DNA from: Desulfarculus baarsii DSM 2075
Lineage (GTDB): Bacteria > Desulfobacterota > Desulfarculia > Desulfarculales > Desulfarculaceae
Length of the DNA: 64,000 bases
Direction of reading: 5' to 3'
Assembly: GCF_000143965.1 (NCBI RefSeq)
Contig: NC_014365.1
Coordinates: forward strand, 2,445,501-2,509,500
The translations under genes and the position numbers were made by a program. This document shows positions 7,810 through 16,253 of this stretch, one piece after another. The notes beneath the pieces are model-generated. The model was given only the letters and a program-made list of their open reading frames with translations. It made no database searches and had not been told where the DNA came from. The stretch's first letter is position 1; each line of letters starts with the position of its first letter.

Positions 7810-8454
7810 TCAGCCCAAACCCAACAGCGGCGGGATCTCGGCCATGGCCTCGGCGTGGGCCCAGGCCCGCAAGGTTCTGTCGCGGAAGGCGACCATGGCC
7901 ACGCCCGCGTCCAGGCATAACGCCTCGTCCACGCTGGAGTCGCCCACGTAGACCACCTGGCCGCGCGGCAAGGCCAGGCGCTCCAGGGTGTAGTCCATGA
8001 AGCGGGCGTCGGGCTTGGCCACGCCGGCGGTGGTGGGGGTGACCACCAGCTCGAAGTAATCGCTGAGGCGCAGCTCGTCCAGGGCCAACCTGGCGCTGGA
8101 GATGCGGTTGGTGGCCACGGCCAGGCGAAAACGGCGGCCCAGGGCTTGCAACGTCTCGTGCACGCCGGGAAACAGCTTGAGCCTGGCCACGAAACTTTGA
8201 ATGTCCAGGTTGCGGCAAAATTCCAGGGCTTTTTTGAACTGGGGCCCCTCGCCGACCAGGGCCCGCAACGCGCCGTGGACGCTCTCGCGGTGGACCACGC
8301 CCTTGAGGTGCTCGGGCACCGGCGGGTGACCCAGGCTGGCCATGATGTGGTCGTAAAAGGCGACGTTGTATTCGAACGAATCGAACAACACGCCGTCCAG
8401 GTCAAAAATCACCGCGGCCAGACGCGCGAGGTCTGGCGAGGTCGCTTGAGGCAT
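7810..8454 (-). CDS. HAD-superfamily hydrolase (phosphoglycolate-phosphatase-like)
   Basis: A 214-aa cytosolic phosphatase. The four HAD motifs are in order: motif I AVIFDLDGVLFDSF with the nucleophile Asp, motif II VATNRISSAR, motif III Lys in GVAKPDARF, and motif IV VYVGDSSVDEAL. A helical C1-type cap lies between motifs I and II (residues about 25-90), as in beta-phosphoglucomutase and Gph-like enzymes. The substrate is probably a small phosphorylated sugar or glycolate, but the cap residues do not decide it. It is the last leftward gene before the qrc terminator and seems to be its own transcription unit. Confidence 0.9.
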   Translation of the reverse strand: MPQATSPDLARLAAVIFDLDGVLFDSFEYNVAFYDHIMASLGHPPVPEHLKGVVHRESVHGALRALVGEGPQFKKALEFCRNLDIQSFVARLKLFPGVHETLQALGRRFRLAVATNRISSARLALDELRLSDYFELVVTPTTAGVAKPDARFMDYTLERLALPRGQVVYVGDSSVDEALCLDAGVAMVAFRDRTLRAWAHAEAMAEIPPLLGLG

Positions 8455-8466
8455 GGGCGGTCTCTC

Positions 8467-8500
8467 AAAAAAGCGGCGGAGCCCCTGGAGGCCCCGCCGC
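8467..8500 (-). terminator. Rho-independent terminator of the qrc operon
   Basis: On the minus strand GCGGCGGGGCC pairs with GGCTCCGCCGC across a six-base loop and is followed by six T. It lies between the last small gene of the qrc operon (stop at 8532) and the HAD start (8454), so it separates the two units. Confidence 0.88.
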
Positions 8501-8531
8501 GGTTTACAGCGATTTCACACAACCTGGGGGC

Positions 8532-8723
8532 TCAGTGGGCCTCACCGTGGGCGTGGTCGTCGTCGTCGTGTTCGCCATGGACGTGACCCGAGGCCAAGTC
8601 CTTGCCGGTCTTGAAAAAGACGCCGGCCAGGGTCAGGCCGATGACGGTCAGCGCGCCATAGAACAGGCCGAAGAAGATGAAGTGCCCGATATCCCAATGC
8701 CATTCAAACGCGAAGGGGAACAT
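8532..8723 (-). CDS. Small single-helix membrane protein with His/Asp-rich tail, last gene of qrc operon
   Basis: A 63-aa protein. Residues 1-10 are aromatic (MFPFAFEWHW), a hydrophobic helix follows (FIFFGLFYGALTVIGLTLAGVFF), and the last 20 residues hold about six His and many Asp/Glu (GHVHGEHDDDDHAHGEAH). The tail looks able to bind divalent metal. It starts 12 bp after the qrcD stop, with GGAGG in the gap, and is the final gene before a strong terminator, so it is co-transcribed with Qrc. The characterised Desulfovibrio Qrc complex has four subunits; this one could be an extra small subunit, an assembly factor or a metal chaperone. That is inference from position only. Confidence 0.7.
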   Translation of the reverse strand: MFPFAFEWHWDIGHFIFFGLFYGALTVIGLTLAGVFFKTGKDLASGHVHGEHDDDDHAHGEAH

Positions 8724-8735
8724 GGTTTCTCCTCC

Positions 8736-9968
8736 CTAGCCCTTGGTTAGTTCGGCTTCCTTGGGGAAAATCGGCAGATACCGATACGCCAAGGAATAGA
8801 CCAGGAAGCCGTAGCCGATGATCAGCAGACCCACGGCCACTTCCGGCCAAGTCGGCATGTAGGCCAAGAATTTCTCGAAGGGCAGCACCGGGATGGCCAA
8901 GCTCTGGACGGTGAACACGAAGCGGTTGAGCACCGCGCCGGTGCAGTTGAGCAGCATGGCCAAAAACAGCAGGCCGTAGCTCTGGCGGACCCTGGGCATG
9001 AGCAGCATGATCGCCGGCAACACGCCGCAGACGCCGAGTTCGGCCCACAGCAGCCATTCGCCGTATGGCGCCTGGTACATCACGTCCAGGCTGCCGCCGG
9101 CCTTGGGCACCAAGACCTTGGCCCAATAGTAGGTGTCGGCCAGCTTGAGGACCATGTAGGCGCTCAGCAGCAGGCCGCTGATCTTGCCCATGAGCATTTT
9201 GGTCTTGTGGGGCACCAGCTTGCGGCCGCTGACCTTCTCGGTGATCATCACGCACAGGGTGGTGAACGACGGTCCGGCGGCGATGGCGCTGAGGATGAAC
9301 AGGAAGAACGTCCAGGGCCAGATCATGAAGCCGTCGCGGTAGTCGAAGGGCCGGGCGTAGAGCACGCCGAACATGCCGCCCAGCGAGCCCTGATGGAAGA
9401 AGCTCAGGAACGTGCCCGTGCCGGCGAAGACGATCATGATCCGGTGCAGGTTGTGGGCGAAGGTGCCGATGGCCGGAACCTTGACCATCTGGCGGTTTTC
9501 CAGCACCGAAGGCAGCAGTTCGATGATCAGCACGATGGCGTAGGTGGTGATGCAGAACATGACCTCGGTGAGCATGGAGTGCACGTTGGCGTGCCAGAAA
9601 CCGAACCAACCGCGGATGGGCTGGCCGATGTCGATGCCCAGCATCATGATCGCGCCGGTGTAGCAGATGAAGCCGATGAGCACGGCCACGTTGACGATGT
9701 TCTTCAGCTCCTTGATCTTGAGGATATAGCTCAGGAAGCTGGTGAAGAACGCGCCCGCGCCCAAGGCGATCACCGCCAGGTCTACGACGATCCACAGACC
9801 AAAGGCGTAGTAGTCGTTCATGCCCGTCTGGTTCAGACCAAAGATCAGGCACATGAACGCGCCGATGGCGAAGAACTGCAAAATCCCGAGGCAGATCAGC
9901 ACCCAGAAGACAAACAACGCGGGATGCCCACGGGTTACGCCCTTTGGCCAGAATCTGGAATCATACAT
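8736..9968 (-). CDS. qrcD: Qrc menaquinone reductase, integral membrane subunit QrcD (NrfD family)
   Basis: A 410-aa NrfD/PsrC-family membrane protein with about ten predicted helices (for example HPALFVFWVLICLGILQFFAI, DLAVIALGAGAFFTSFLSYIL, VAVLIGFICYTGAIMMLGID). The family carries the quinone site and a proton path but no haem; in Qrc this subunit reduces menaquinone with electrons delivered through QrcA, QrcB and QrcC. Charged residues inside helices (GIDIGQPIRGW, MIIELLPSVLENRQ) fit the NrfD pattern. It is the fourth gene of qrcABCD, 38 bp after qrcC, with GGTTACC before ATG. Length and order match the Qrc complex of sulfate reducers rather than polysulfide or nitrite reductases, which lack this QrcA/QrcB pairing. 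Confidence 0.92.
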   Translation of the reverse strand: MYDSRFWPKGVTRGHPALFVFWVLICLGILQFFAIGAFMCLIFGLNQTGMNDYYAFGLWIVVDLAVIALGAGAFFTSFLSYILKIKELKNIVNVAVLIGFICYTGAIMMLGIDIGQPIRGWFGFWHANVHSMLTEVMFCITTYAIVLIIELLPSVLENRQMVKVPAIGTFAHNLHRIMIVFAGTGTFLSFFHQGSLGGMFGVLYARPFDYRDGFMIWPWTFFLFILSAIAAGPSFTTLCVMITEKVSGRKLVPHKTKMLMGKISGLLLSAYMVLKLADTYYWAKVLVPKAGGSLDVMYQAPYGEWLLWAELGVCGVLPAIMLLMPRVRQSYGLLFLAMLLNCTGAVLNRFVFTVQSLAIPVLPFEKFLAYMPTWPEVAVGLLIIGYGFLVYSLAYRYLPIFPKEAELTKG

Positions 9969-10006
9969 GGGTAACCTCGCTAACTTTCAAGAAACAACCC
10001 GTGGCC

Positions 10007-10876
10007 CTAGCCCTGCTGGCCGGCCACGGCCCGTTTGAAGTCCTCGTCCGAGACAAAGTTGTCGGCCAAACGACGGACCCACTCACGTTTGGTGGCGTAG
10101 AACACCTTGGTGTTGGTGCCCAGCCGCTCCAGCAGCCGGAAAACCATGTGACCGTCTTGCTGATACCTGGCGATGGCCTGCGCGACCTTGTGGTCGGGGT
10201 TGAGCAGGTCGCCGAAGATGATGGCCCCCGACGGGCAGGCCTCGGTGCAGGCGGTCTGGTAGTCGGCCTCGGCCATGTCCTCGCCGGTCATGAACGACTT
10301 GTTGCGGGCCTGTTGGTAACGATGGAAGCAGAAGGTGCATTTTTCGACGACGCCGCGCATGCGCGGAGACACGAACGGACTGAGGGCGCGTTCGGAGCCC
10401 TTGGGCCACGGCACGTCGAACCAGTTGAAGTAACGGGCGTGGTACGGGCAAGCCGCCACGCAGTACCGGCAACCGATGCAGCGGGTGATGATCTGGCTGA
10501 CGATGCCGGTCTTTTCGTCGTAGTCGGTGGCCGTGGCCGGGCAGACCGAGACGCAGGGCGTGTGGCTTTCGTGGGCGTCGGGGTCTTCGAAGAAGAAGCC
10601 GTCCTTGTAGCTGCCGGGCTTGCCGCCCTGGCAGTGCTGACACGGCCGGGGGAAGAAGGCCACCTCGGTGCCCGGGAAGCTCTGGCCGTTGTCGATCTGG
10701 TAGACCCGCAGCCAGGTTATGGAACGGACCTTGTCGGTCTCGTCGGCCAGCACGCCGCTGTTGTTTTCGGACATGCAGGCCACCGAGCAGGCCCCGCAGC
10801 CGGTGCACTTGTCCACGTCGATGAGCATGCCGAAGCGTTGCTCATCGGTATTGTAGAGCTTTTTCAGATCATACAT
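10007..10876 (-). CDS. qrcC: Qrc menaquinone reductase, iron-sulfur subunit QrcC
   Basis: A 289-aa periplasm-facing ferredoxin-type protein that relays electrons from QrcB/QrcA to QrcD. Cys motifs are abundant: DKCTGCGACSVACMSENN, PCQHCQGG, CVSVCPATATDY, RCIGCRYCVAACPYHARYFNW, CTFCFHRY and CTEACPSGAI, which fit three to four iron-sulfur clusters as in PsrB/NrfC-type subunits. No Tat signal is present, so it presumably travels with Tat-exported QrcB. Its ATG overlaps the qrcB stop by eight bases (translational coupling) and qrcD follows 38 bp later. Confidence 0.93.
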   Translation of the reverse strand: MYDLKKLYNTDEQRFGMLIDVDKCTGCGACSVACMSENNSGVLADETDKVRSITWLRVYQIDNGQSFPGTEVAFFPRPCQHCQGGKPGSYKDGFFFEDPDAHESHTPCVSVCPATATDYDEKTGIVSQIITRCIGCRYCVAACPYHARYFNWFDVPWPKGSERALSPFVSPRMRGVVEKCTFCFHRYQQARNKSFMTGEDMAEADYQTACTEACPSGAIIFGDLLNPDHKVAQAIARYQQDGHMVFRLLERLGTNTKVFYATKREWVRRLADNFVSDEDFKRAVAGQQG

Positions 10877-13010
10877 GGCTCACCCCCCCGATATTTCTCA
10901 GAGAGACCCGGGTCAGGCTCCAGTTGGGCAATCCGCTGAGGGGATCGCTCTCGACATTGACCGCGCGGTTGAAGTTGTCGCCCTTGCCGCCGATGAACTC
11001 GCCCAAGGCGGTGTGGCCCAGGCCCACCGGCACGAAGACCATGCCCGGTTGCGCGCCGGCGAACAAATGCACCGTGGCGTTGACGCCGCCGTGAGCGCCC
11101 ATCAGCTCCACGCGGCTACCCTCGGCCAGATGCATCTCCTTGGCAGTCTCGGGGTTGATCTCCACCACCAACTGGTCTTTGTGGGCCAGGGTGGCGTCGG
11201 TCAGGATTTTGATCATGTAGGGCGTGATCGGATCGCGGCCCCAGGTGGTGCGCAGCGAGGGGATGGCCTGCATGATCAGGCCGTGGCCATGACCGTGGGC
11301 CAGGGCCGCGGGCTCACGCCAATCCAGCCCGGCCAGATTGACGTTGGCCGCGCCGCCGTAGCTGGGTTTGTCCTCGGCCCAGAAGCCTTTGTTCTGGGCC
11401 AGTTCCTCGAAGCTGCCCAGGCCCGCCGCGCGGGTCTTGAGGGCCTCGAAGACGCTCTGCTGAGGCAGGGCCTGGGCCATCTGCCCGCCCATGGCCTTGG
11501 CCAGGGTCAGGAAGATGTCGCCGGTGGCCTTGGCCAGGGGCTCGCCGTTGATCAGCGGACGATGCAGGCCATAGAAGCCGGTGGCGCAGCCAAACGGCGT
11601 GGGGACGTCGCCCCAGCACTCCAGGAAGTGGGCGGCCGGCAAGACCAGGTCGGCCACGGCGGCGCTTTCGTCCAGATAAGGCGTGAGCGCCACCACGAAG
11701 GGCGTTTTGCGGGCCAGGCGCTCGACCAAAACGGCCTGGGGGCCGTTGAAGACCGGGTTGCCGCCGGCCAGGATCAAAGCGGCCAGGCTGTAAGGCTTGG
11801 CGCGCAGGGCGTTGACGGTGAGTGTATAGGGATCGTGGTCGCCAGCGGCCAGGGCCGGTTGGGTCGGGGTGGGCACGGCCGCGCCCAGGGGGGCCAACGG
11901 CAGAGCCTTGCGGGCGACGAGGCCGCCGGGTTTGCCCAGCTTGCCGGCCACGGCGTTGAGGGCCAGGACGGCCAGGAAGTCCTGCATGGCGCCAGGGCCG
12001 CCTTCGGGGCCAGGGCCACAGATGGCCACGCCGCTGTTGCTGGCGGCCAAGGCCAGGGCCACTTCCTTGATAGTGGCCGCGTCCACGCCGGTGTGCTCGG
12101 CCACGGCCTCGGGGGCGAATTTGGCGTCGGCCAGGCCGCCCGCGCTGACGGCGCTCTTACCGGCGGCGACGATGGCGTGGGCCATGGCCAGGGCCAGCAG
12201 GCCCTCGGTTCCGGGCTTGCAGGCCAGCCATTTGTCGGCCTGGCTGGCGGTGACCGAAGCGCGGGTGTCGACCTGGACCAGGGTGGTCTTGCCTTCCTCA
12301 CGCCACTTGGCGAAGGCCGCGCGCACGGCCACCGGCGAGCCCCAGCCCTCCAGCAACGGCGTGCCGAAGCTGACGACGTAGTCGGAGTTGGCCAGGTCGA
12401 AGCCCAGGTTTTCCTCGCCAAAAAGCCGCTTGCCGGCCAGGGCCAGGGTCTGTTGGGCCGTGGGCAGGAAAGCCAGGTTGGGCGAACCATAGGCGGTCAT
12501 GAAGCGACCGAGGATCTCGGAGGTCACGTCGCCGGAGGCCCCGGCCAGACAGGCCACGCGGTGGGCCTGGCCGCCCTCGGCCAGCTTGCCCAGGCGCTCG
12601 GCCAGAAGCTTCAGGGCGTCTTCCCAGCTCAAGCGGGTGAACACGCCGGTCTGGCGATTGCGCAGCATCGGCTGCTGCACGCGGGTCTCGTGATTGTAGA
12701 GCAACTGCAAGGCCGAGGCGTCGGCCGGAATCAGGCCTTCGCCCAGCGGGCTGGCCGTGGCGCCTTCCAGGCGGATCAGGCGCTCGCCCTGCATGCGGCC
12801 CTGTATGACGCGGGCCTGCAAGACCGTCCCCGTGGAGGGATTGACCGTGCTGGCAAAGGCCAACGCGCCGTCTTCCGGCACCGGAACCCAGTTCCAGTTC
12901 TGGGTCCAGATGGCCGTGTCGTCCATCAGTTTCCAAACGAGCGGGCTGAAGTGTATGCCGATCACTCCGCCCACCACGAACTTGACAAAGGATCGTCTAT
13001 CCAAGGTCAT
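10869..13010 (-). CDS. qrcB: Qrc menaquinone reductase, molybdopterin-oxidoreductase-like subunit QrcB
   Basis: A 713-aa protein of the molybdopterin oxidoreductase superfamily. It begins MTLDRRSFVKFVVGGVIG, a clear twin-arginine signal with no signal-peptidase site. The large-subunit fold is visible (LSWEDALKLLAERLGKLAEG, CLAGASGDVTSEILGRFM, a C-terminal MoCoBD region VEINPETAKEMHLAEGSRVEL). However, the N-terminal Cys motif that holds a [4Fe-4S] cluster in true molybdoenzymes is absent, in line with reports that QrcB lacks cofactors and is structural. I chose the ATG at 13010; upstream in-frame residues are Arg-rich and unconserved. It lies 26 bp after qrcA. Confidence 0.94.
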   Translation of the reverse strand: MTLDRRSFVKFVVGGVIGIHFSPLVWKLMDDTAIWTQNWNWVPVPEDGALAFASTVNPSTGTVLQARVIQGRMQGERLIRLEGATASPLGEGLIPADASALQLLYNHETRVQQPMLRNRQTGVFTRLSWEDALKLLAERLGKLAEGGQAHRVACLAGASGDVTSEILGRFMTAYGSPNLAFLPTAQQTLALAGKRLFGEENLGFDLANSDYVVSFGTPLLEGWGSPVAVRAAFAKWREEGKTTLVQVDTRASVTASQADKWLACKPGTEGLLALAMAHAIVAAGKSAVSAGGLADAKFAPEAVAEHTGVDAATIKEVALALAASNSGVAICGPGPEGGPGAMQDFLAVLALNAVAGKLGKPGGLVARKALPLAPLGAAVPTPTQPALAAGDHDPYTLTVNALRAKPYSLAALILAGGNPVFNGPQAVLVERLARKTPFVVALTPYLDESAAVADLVLPAAHFLECWGDVPTPFGCATGFYGLHRPLINGEPLAKATGDIFLTLAKAMGGQMAQALPQQSVFEALKTRAAGLGSFEELAQNKGFWAEDKPSYGGAANVNLAGLDWREPAALAHGHGHGLIMQAIPSLRTTWGRDPITPYMIKILTDATLAHKDQLVVEINPETAKEMHLAEGSRVELMGAHGGVNATVHLFAGAQPGMVFVPVGLGHTALGEFIGGKGDNFNRAVNVESDPLSGLPNWSLTRVSLRNIGGVSHV

Positions 13011-13036
13011 CGGGCTTTCTCCCAGATCCGAACCGC

Positions 13037-13669
13037 CTACTTGTGGCAGACGAAGCAGGCGTCGCGCACGCCGTTTTCGCGGTGACACGCGGCGCAATCG
13101 TCCATCTTCATGCGCTCCGGCGGCCCGCCCAGCCCAAGCAGGCTGCGGCCCCAGATGTCACGGCTGTAGCCGGTGAGGCGGTTGTATTCATAGGGACGGA
13201 GGTTGTCGGTTTCGCCGTGCGTGCCGTGGCAGGTGGCGCACTCCAACTCGGCGTTCTTCACGTGGGCCACGTGGGAGAAGAACACGCAGTCGGGCTGACC
13301 GGAATAGACATCCCAGGCAATCGGTTTGCCTTTGGCGATGTATTCCTCGGCCAGAATCCTTTCCGCCTCACGGTGCTTGGGGTTTTCGATGTTGTCGCCC
13401 ATGGCTTCCTCGGAGTGGCACTCTTGGCAGTTGGCCACCGCGGGGATGCCCGTGAACGAACCGTCCTCCCGGAAGGTGTGACAGCTCGCACAGCCGTCGC
13501 TCACCTGCTCCATGTGCACTTTGTGCGAAAAGTCCATCGGCTGCGTCTTTTCGGCGTAGAGAATCGTGGGCGTCAGCCAAAAACCGAAGGCCGACGCCAA
13601 GACGATCCCCAGGACGAAAAACAGCCAATCCGGGGGGGACTTCTTCTGTCCTTGCTCCTGCTTAGACAT
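13037..13669 (-). CDS. qrcA: Qrc menaquinone reductase, multihaem cytochrome c subunit QrcA
   Basis: A 210-aa cytochrome anchored by an uncleaved N-terminal helix (DWLFFVLGIVLASAFGFWLTP), with the rest in the periplasm. Five CXXCH haem sites are visible: CASCH, CQECH, CATCH, CAACH and CFVCH, with FSHKVH and FSHVAH segments supplying distal His ligands. The family accepts electrons from the periplasmic type I cytochrome c3 and passes them to QrcC/QrcD. Desulfovibrio QrcA is, from memory, described as hexahaem, so this copy may have one fewer canonical site. It is the first gene of the leftward qrc operon; the promoter must lie in 13670-13905, where no strong consensus could be picked. Confidence 0.93.
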   Translation of the reverse strand: MSKQEQGQKKSPPDWLFFVLGIVLASAFGFWLTPTILYAEKTQPMDFSHKVHMEQVSDGCASCHTFREDGSFTGIPAVANCQECHSEEAMGDNIENPKHREAERILAEEYIAKGKPIAWDVYSGQPDCVFFSHVAHVKNAELECATCHGTHGETDNLRPYEYNRLTGYSRDIWGRSLLGLGGPPERMKMDDCAACHRENGVRDACFVCHK

Positions 13670-13905
13670 AGAAACTTTGCCTCTGTTTGCTTGTTAGGTG
13701 ACGCTTCAGCCGGAAGCAGTTACACCGCAGCCGTGCCGCTGCATGCGACAGCCACGGTCACCCAAGATGTGCTTAAAAGCCCTCGCGCGGCGCGGCCCGG
13801 AGTGACGCGAACCTACCACGTCTCCCAAAACCCGTACCTCGTGAAAGCTGGCGCAGCTTAGCAGCAGTTACGGTGGCGTGTCAACCAGCAAGCACGCATG
13901 GCGCT

Positions 13906-14355
13906 TCAATTTTGCCACCTTTGACGGAGATTGATGGCCCAGGCCTTTTCGATGACGGCCAAGGTGTCCGGGGTCAGGGCCAGCGCGGCCATTTCGTCCA
14001 TGGTCGCCCAGCGGGCCTCGGCGGCGTCATCGCCGGCGACGGGCTCTTGCCGCGCGGCCTGGCAGAGGTAATCCAGCAGCACGTAATGATACTCCACCCG
14101 GCCCTGGCCATCGCGCGAGAGTCGCTCGAAGACCTCCACCAACGGGCCCACCCTCACCCGCACGCCCGTCTCCTCCAGCACCTCGCGGGCGCAGGCCGCC
14201 GCCAGGCCCTCGCCCAGCTCCACCGCCCCGCCCGGCAACGACCACAGGCCCTTGGAAGGCTCGCGGCCCCGTTTGACCAAAAGCACCTCCTCGCCGCAAA
14301 ACACGATGCCCGAGACGCCCACCACCGGTCTGTCGGGATATCTTCTGCCCACGCG
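13906..14355 (-). CDS. NUDIX hydrolase
   Basis: A 149-aa pyrophosphohydrolase. The NUDIX box is complete: GGAVELGEGLAAACAREVLEETGV fits GX5EX7REUXEEXGU. The upstream strand VVGVSGIVFCGEEVLLVKRG and the tail aromatic segment are standard for the MutT/ADP-ribose-pyrophosphatase-like clan. The substrate is not decidable. I preferred the GTG at 14355 because GGGAGGGG lies five bases upstream; the further N-terminal extension to 14412 is Lys/Arg-rich. It is divergent from the small zinc protein at 14504. Confidence 0.88.
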   Translation of the reverse strand, partial: RVGRRYPDRPVVGVSGIVFCGEEVLLVKRGREPSKGLWSLPGGAVELGEGLAAACAREVLEETGVRVRVGPLVEVFERLSRDGQGRVEYHYVLLDYLCQAARQEPVAGDDAAEARWATMDEMAALALTPDTLAVIEKAWAINLRQRWQN

Positions 14356-14503
14356 CGCCCCTCCCGCCGGCCTTTTTCGTGGCCGGCGTTTGCGTTTTTG
14401 TGAAGGCAGCATTATTGAAAAGAGAGGACAATAGGTCAAGCAAAGCTTGCCGCCTTTGACGGCCCGTGACAAAATGCGCCCAGCAAGCCAAGGATTTTCG
14501 CCG

Positions 14504-14710
14504 ATGAACATGCAGGATTTTTGCCGCAACCACCCGGATCGGCCGGCCACGGCCCACTGCCAGAAGTATGGCTATGGCTATTGCGATGAATGTCTGGAAA
14601 CCGACCCCCACTGCTCGGAGCCCGAGATTTATTGCAAGTTCCGGCCCCAATGCGTGATCAACTTCCAGGCCAAGGAAAACCGACGGGCCGCCAGACAAGC
14701 GGGAGCATGA
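14504..14710 (+). CDS. Small zinc-binding (B-box-like) protein
   Basis: A 68-aa protein. Cys/His spacing in CRNHPDRPATAHCQKYG followed by CDECLET, PHCSEPE and CKFRPQC resembles a B-box or DksA-like zinc finger, with eight Cys and two His available for one or two zinc ions. The N-terminal ATG at 14504 or the one six bases later could be the start; neither has a strong ribosome site. It is four bases before the cupin gene and is likely co-transcribed with it and the methyltransferase. No DNA-binding helix is obvious; a protein-interaction role is possible. Function is unknown. Confidence 0.7.
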   Translation: MNMQDFCRNHPDRPATAHCQKYGYGYCDECLETDPHCSEPEIYCKFRPQCVINFQAKENRRAARQAGA

Positions 14711-14714
14711 ACAC

Positions 14715-15053
14715 ATGAGCGCCAACGACGTCTATTCCGAGTTCATCCGCCAACTGCCCCAGGCCGACGCGCCCCTGGCCGGGGTCGATGTCCGCCTGAT
14801 CAGCGGGCCCACGGCCCAGGCGGCCTTTTTCTTTTTGCCGGCCGGCACGCGCGTGCCGCCGCACAGCCACTGCGCCCAGTGGGGCATCGTCGTCGAGGGC
14901 GAGATCGAGCTGACCATTGGCATGGCCACGCACATCTTCCACCGCGGCGACCGCTATCACATCGCCGACGGCGAGACCCACGCCGCGCTGATCACCAAGG
15001 ATAGCTGGGTCATCGACGTCTTCGCCGACCCCAAGCGCTATGCCGAAAAATGA
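14715..15053 (+). CDS. Cupin-domain protein
   Basis: A 112-aa single-domain cupin. The first cupin motif is visible as PPHSHCAQWGIVVEGEIEL (metal-ligand His residues and Gly), and the second as HRGDRYHIADGETHAAL, so a metal-bound small beta-barrel is expected. Such proteins act in sugar or small-molecule sensing or isomerisation, but nothing decides the ligand. It overlaps the following methyltransferase start by 14 bases, implying translational coupling. Confidence 0.85.
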   Translation: MSANDVYSEFIRQLPQADAPLAGVDVRLISGPTAQAAFFFLPAGTRVPPHSHCAQWGIVVEGEIELTIGMATHIFHRGDRYHIADGETHAALITKDSWVIDVFADPKRYAEK

Positions 15054-15597
15054 TTGGCCGCCCCTTTTGGGCGACCAACGGGCCCTGGCCATGGCCACGC
15101 CACCCGAGGCCGCCCGGCGGCTGATCGCCCGCCTGCCGCCGGGCCGCGCGCTGGAGTTGTGCTGCGGCGTGGGCGGCCTGACCCGCTTCCTGGCCCGGGA
15201 TCGCCAGGTGCTGGCCGTCGATGGCGACCCGGAGCGCTTGGCCCTGGCTCGGGCCAACGTGGCGGCCATGGGCGGCGCGACGGGGGTGGATTTCCTGTGC
15301 TGCGACCTGGAGCGCCCCGCCATCACGCCCCGGCCGGGCCTGTTTCGCCTGGCCATCCTCGATCCGGACTGGGCCCCGGCCGGCCAGCCGCCAAACGCCT
15401 GGACCGACGATCTGGCCCAGATGCGACCGCCGGCCGACGCCTTGCTGCGCTGGGCCCAAGGCTTTCGCTGCACGATCATCCTGCGGCTGCCGCCCTGGCC
15501 GAGCCAGGGCCGGTTCATCAACTTCGGCTACTTTCACACATTGACTTTTCGGCAAAACGGCCGCGAAAAATTCGCCTGGATCATCTGGGGCAATTGA
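15040..15597 (+). CDS. SAM-dependent methyltransferase, RNA cap guanine-N2 (Tgs1-like) family
   Basis: A 185-aa class I methyltransferase. Motif I ALELCCGVGGLTRFLA with following VLAVDGDPERLALARANV is the Tgs1-like pattern, and the catalytic NPPY/DPPW-type motif appears as LAILDPDWAPAG. In eukaryotes this family makes trimethylguanosine caps, but bacterial members are typically of unknown RNA or nucleotide substrate. Its start at 15040 lies inside the cupin gene, so expression is coupled. The next gene lies 92 bp downstream. Confidence 0.75.
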   Translation: MPKNDWPPLLGDQRALAMATPPEAARRLIARLPPGRALELCCGVGGLTRFLARDRQVLAVDGDPERLALARANVAAMGGATGVDFLCCDLERPAITPRPGLFRLAILDPDWAPAGQPPNAWTDDLAQMRPPADALLRWAQGFRCTIILRLPPWPSQGRFINFGYFHTLTFRQNGREKFAWIIWGN

Positions 15598-15689
15598 TAA
15601 ACCGTTGCGCGAAGGCCGCCAAAACAGTTAGCATCTACGCGAACATCGTTCGACCGGCAACACAACCCTTGGCGCAACGGAGAGACAGC

Positions 15690-16187
15690 ATGAAAAAAAT
15701 AGTCGCGACTGCCCTCATTGGTTTGTTGACCCTGGCCAGCGGGGCCATGGCCCAGGAAAAAGCCACGCCCCAGGAAGTCTACGAGATGGTGACCAAGGCC
15801 GCCTCCATGCTCGAACAACTGGGCCCCGAGGGCCTGGCCGCCTTCAACGACCCCAAGGGCGAGTTCTCGTGGAAAGACTCCTACGTCTTCATCCTCAACT
15901 GCCAGGAAGGCAAGATCGCCGCCCATCCCTCGCCCAAAATCGTCGGGGCCGACGCCTCGGTGATCAAGGACGCCAAGAGCGGCGCGCCCATCCTGACCGA
16001 GGCCTGCCAGGCCCTGACGGCCAAGGGCATCTGGAAGATCTACTACTGGCACAAAAAAGACAGCGCCGAACTGGGCCGCAAGGTCAGCTTCCTGATCCCC
16101 GTGCAGGGCCAGCCCTATCAGGTCGGCGCGGGCGTCTACGACGACACCTTGACCATCGAAGACCTGAACAAGATCAGCGGTCAGTAG
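15690..16187 (+). CDS. Secreted single-Cache-domain protein
   Basis: A 165-aa protein with a classic signal peptide (MKKIVATALIGLLTLASGAMA, cleavage after GAMA). The mature part is one Cache fold (EVYEMVTKAASMLEQLGPE, DSYVFILNCQEGKIAAHPSP, IWKIYYWHKKD, FLIPVQGQPYQVGAGVYDD), the extracellular ligand-binding module of chemoreceptors, yet no transmembrane or signalling domain follows. It is therefore probably a periplasmic binding protein that feeds a membrane receptor, or a stand-alone sensor. It is a single gene with AACGGAGAGA before the ATG and a strong terminator after it. A similar orphan protein is encoded at 55315-55854. Confidence 0.82.
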   Translation: MKKIVATALIGLLTLASGAMAQEKATPQEVYEMVTKAASMLEQLGPEGLAAFNDPKGEFSWKDSYVFILNCQEGKIAAHPSPKIVGADASVIKDAKSGAPILTEACQALTAKGIWKIYYWHKKDSAELGRKVSFLIPVQGQPYQVGAGVYDDTLTIEDLNKISGQ

Positions 16188-16210
16188 CAGCCGCTCGCCG
16201 AACAAAACGA

Positions 16211-16239
16211 CCCCGGCCCAAACTCTGGGCCGGGGTTTT
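16211..16239. terminator. Rho-independent terminator
   Basis: CCCCGGCCCA pairs with TGGGCCGGGG across a five-base loop and is followed by TTTTG. It ends the Cache-protein transcript and, since the minus strand reads TCGTTTTG after the hairpin, also the metF operon. Confidence 0.9.
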
Positions 16240-16253
16240 GCGTTTGCGCGGGT

